Origin: Planctomycetota bacterium
GTDB lineage: Bacteria; Planctomycetota; Brocadiia; SM23-32
Reading direction: 5' to 3'
Length of the DNA: 8,023 nt
NCBI GenBank assembly: GCA_018400625.1
Contig: JAGYMJ010000189.1
Location: 1-8,023 of the forward strand
Of the stretch, positions 7,501 through 8,023 are shown one piece after another. Below the pieces are notes generated by a model. That model saw only the letters and a program-made list of their open reading frames with translations, was not told the origin of the DNA and searched no databases. The position numbers and the translations under genes are program-made. Position 1 is the stretch's first letter. Each line of letters begins with the position of its first letter.

Positions 7501-7899
7501 AACTAAATTATCAATCAATAAGGACGATTTCTGCAATTCCGCTTTTTTTGCCAACACATCCTTGAGTTTTGCATATTCATGCGCCCGAATATAGGCCGGT
7601 CCACCGACTTTTCTCCTTATAACGACACCTTTCTCCAATGCGGATTTTTCTATATCTTCTGTCGTCAACCCCTTTCCCGACCACTCATCAGCTATATCCC
7701 GCACCAGCATCCGATCGGATTCCTTCCTATCCACCATCTCCTGCAGCAATTCTTCCAAACGGTCAACGTCGTCATTGTTGATATGGGGACGTGCGTTTGC
7801 CCGTTCTTTTAAGAGTCCTGCATCGGCGGCTGCCTTTTTAATATCATCCTCGGAAAGGCCTTTGTCGGCCCACTGGTTCGCCATATCACGTATCAGCAT
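4516..7899 (-). CDS. Membrane-anchored P-loop GTPase with tandem N-terminal adaptor repeats and C-terminal FGE-like domain
   Basis: This 1127-residue protein starts with two copies of a module of about 53 residues (1-52 and 64-116). A charged, low-complexity linker (about 139-205) follows. A GTPase domain spans about 210-530: Walker A GFQAVGKT (237-244), ETSGE (306-310) where DxxG is usual, a hydrophobic strand ending FLFLIDS (347-353), the guanine-specificity motif TKAD (416-419), and a G5-like FFAISC (493-498). The pattern resembles the DO-GTPase2-type GTPases of predicted conflict systems. A basic run (KRRKKIKRR, 554-562) precedes one membrane span (about 563-583), placing the GTPase in the cytoplasm. 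Residues 590-910 look like helical repeats. A divergent FGE-like domain lies at about 915-1108, with PWGD (1010), RLPTLDEW (993) and GMSGNVSEW (1049); it has AGGNF where RGGSW is usual and no catalytic Cys. The start at 7899 has an AAGGAG site eight bases upstream and begins exactly at the first repeat. Inferred role: the signalling GTPase of the operon, coupling outside sensing to a cytoplasmic response. Confidence 0.88.
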   Translation of the reverse strand: MLIRDMANQWADKGLSEDDIKKAAADAGLLKERANARPHINNDDVDRLEELLQEMVDRKESDRMLVRDIADEWSGKGLTTEDIEKSALEKGVVIRRKVGGPAYIRAHEYAKLKDVLAKKAELQKSSLLIDNLVRHRSRTDNGKKDDGNMEERRGDKKGAESDLTRKTQPEHTEDDKNSNTNDASFMNTKNKKSRKDGAKPSTGSRHAIGDDLLSWQQAKEEIQAKADGQEGGIGIVGFQAVGKTWMLRALAWHTRRKAVWSLTKLDEKWSETTENDLVKTSEAVCEELHGRLTLNNEDGMDICTLETSGESWLMAFKPDDYIKAHAPITLQPAIESVRKFVCSCEGFLFLIDSAMTLGIDLREANYGQTSGEHPDEAASKFRDEIEKFWEGFIRVVRDLDSPDGKPIRRPVAVVLTKADFAIYQNRIGYTQIERDYFGLGDLCRKIKIQDYKKLRNESRENRIAKAKKFLETHYHGVYHDVCDENGAVPESGFFAISCNGISESGDRDVRPACVEEPVDWLADKVWNRRKIEKNTEIAHKQNKAREAEKIRTQKRRKKIKRRILMFVLLILLSVVASASALWWDGNQVLENLSDAEQTGNIQAYKRALRSSVSHLAFQIDIWPFETLQTRHERFMRQGVRFFHQQSNRFLTGEDKNIDKAWDYLLFAVNTRDNLKEDMRNQGFQETAFSIGAYQVRNAVLHLTQEDRQAAWLKANRSVEDAKENFRGLGEPMQEFLKNLANAWFKACRELSNQKPERGLYFLQEIPDGLKLHLDNEEYDRILKDLLMINFRHNLYQHDFEGAMNTVDEMERYFPAAHWQEDVLSHLTGTIDEVGSDANFDKARILIQHAKNFTSCPKMHENLNILKIDVLKGQMLRHLENGEVAYAVNEFESLEDLEGETAGEHGLYAFVLDMLQSMVFIPVDDGGMNPFYIDKYETSQTEFLKYAEKSDSLSERRLEELRDLWNEHSSGDNPPALGINWREAAACARFYGKRLPTLDEWNTAFGPYEFPWGDQWRSDYCNVHEEGIGQALCREHRLIQRDRTKSGVMGMSGNVSEWTSSYDEEGNRLAAGGNFLFDQELARSDAVISRGSRERIHFIGMRSVFDIEQLREVWHKKAEIPVFVSHEE
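7552..7899 (-). repeat. Tandem duplication encoding two ~53-residue adaptor-like modules
   Basis: Residues 1-52 and 64-116 of the GTPase align along their length with one gap. Both begin M-L-[IV]-R-D-[MI]-A-x-x-W, continue with K-G-L-x-x-x-D-I, and have G near position 28. About half of the first 28 positions are identical. The pattern of short helices followed by a hairpin and a final helix recalls small helix-turn-helix/IF2_N-like folds, but I cannot assign a family. In conflict systems, N-terminal modules like this usually recruit effectors or partners by like-with-like contacts (general knowledge). That role is inferred here. Confidence 0.75.
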
Positions 7900-7907
7900 T
7901 GCCTGTT

Positions 7908-7913
7908 CTCCTT
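7908..7913 (-). promoter_or_regulatory. Strong ribosome binding site of the GTPase gene
   Basis: The minus strand reads AAGGAG with an eight-base spacer (AACAGGCA) before ATG 7899. It is the strongest site in the window and marks the operon's first gene as well translated. No clear minus-strand promoter is visible between here and 8023, so the operon promoter is either weak, unrecognised or outside the window. Confidence 0.75.
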
Positions 7914-7955
7914 TTTCACTATTCTGAAAATAACATCTCCGCTTCCCTTCTTTGG

Positions 7956-7983
7956 TTCACGCGCACGACGTCTGAGATATAAT
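7956..7983 (+). promoter_or_regulatory. Candidate plus-strand sigma70 promoter, divergent from the operon
   Basis: TATAAT at 7978-7983 matches the -10 consensus exactly. TTCACG at 7956-7961, 16 bases upstream, matches four of six positions of the -35. A start near 7990 would leave a leader of only about ten bases before the ATG at 8001. It lies within the 101-base gap upstream of the GTPase gene, so both directions might share regulation. Confidence 0.4.
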
Positions 7984-8000
7984 TAAAAGTTGTGGATGAG

Positions 8001-8023
8001 ATGAAAAAAGCGTATCCTATAAG
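8001..8023 (+). CDS. N-terminal fragment of a possible divergent gene (cut by window edge)
   Basis: ATG at 8001 opens M-K-K-A-Y-P-I before the window ends. A candidate promoter with a perfect TATAAT sits directly upstream. The Shine-Dalgarno is poor (GTGGATGAG just before the ATG), and the fragment is too short for any functional statement. It would be transcribed away from the GTPase operon and could be a regulator or an unrelated neighbour. Confidence 0.3.

Noticed and set aside
7996..8004. Nine-base match ATGAGATGA shared with the minus strand at the left edge of the window
   Set aside because: It is too short and of too simple composition to be an attachment site or terminal repeat of an element, and the flanking sequence does not match.

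Overview
The window holds one minus-strand operon of three genes, read from position 7899 down to 221, plus what look like the first codons of a neighbouring gene at each end. Gene 1 (7899-4516) is a 1127-residue membrane protein with a duplicated N-terminal adaptor-like module, a cytoplasmic P-loop GTPase domain, one membrane span, a helical stalk and a C-terminal formylglycine-generating-enzyme-like (FGE-sulfatase/SUMF1-like) domain. Gene 2 is a predicted lipoprotein. Gene 3 (3832-221) is a 1203-residue membrane protein with an N-terminal region that resembles 'GTPase-associated protein 1' (GAP1), a long helical region, one membrane span, a very acidic linker and a second FGE-like domain at its C-terminus. 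Gene 1's stop and gene 2's first ATG share a base, and genes 2 and 3 are 15 bases apart, so the three are almost certainly one transcription unit.

The pairing of a regulatory-type GTPase with a GAP1-like protein matches the NTP-dependent conflict (immunity) systems predicted by comparative genomics. Two things are unusual here. Both large proteins carry their own transmembrane helix and their own FGE-like domain on the far side of it. A lipoprotein is also encoded between them. The simplest reading (inference) is an envelope-spanning sensor: paired FGE-like domains and a lipoprotein outside the inner membrane detect a ligand or envelope disturbance, and the GTPase and GAP1 modules switch state in the cytoplasm. 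Neither FGE-like domain keeps the two catalytic cysteines of true formylglycine-generating enzymes, so both are probably binding domains. No effector (nuclease, protease, TIR, pore-former) is visible in the window. It could lie just outside, or the adaptor-like repeats of gene 1 could recruit it.

The organism is probably a Gram-negative bacterium: the lipoprotein has Ser after the lipid-bearing Cys, and there are Shine-Dalgarno sites of the AAGGAG/GGAGG type. Base composition looks moderate, roughly mid-40s percent G+C by eye. Large GTPase/FGE proteins of this kind are typical of Desulfobacterota, planctomycete-like and filamentous or multicellular lineages, but the sequence does not fix the taxon.

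The two flanks are short. Positions 21-220 hold no convincing gene, but contain a Shine-Dalgarno site and a 14-bp perfect palindrome just before a minus-strand ATG at 20. Positions 7900-8000 separate gene 1 from a possible divergent plus-strand gene starting at 8001 behind a perfect TATAAT box.
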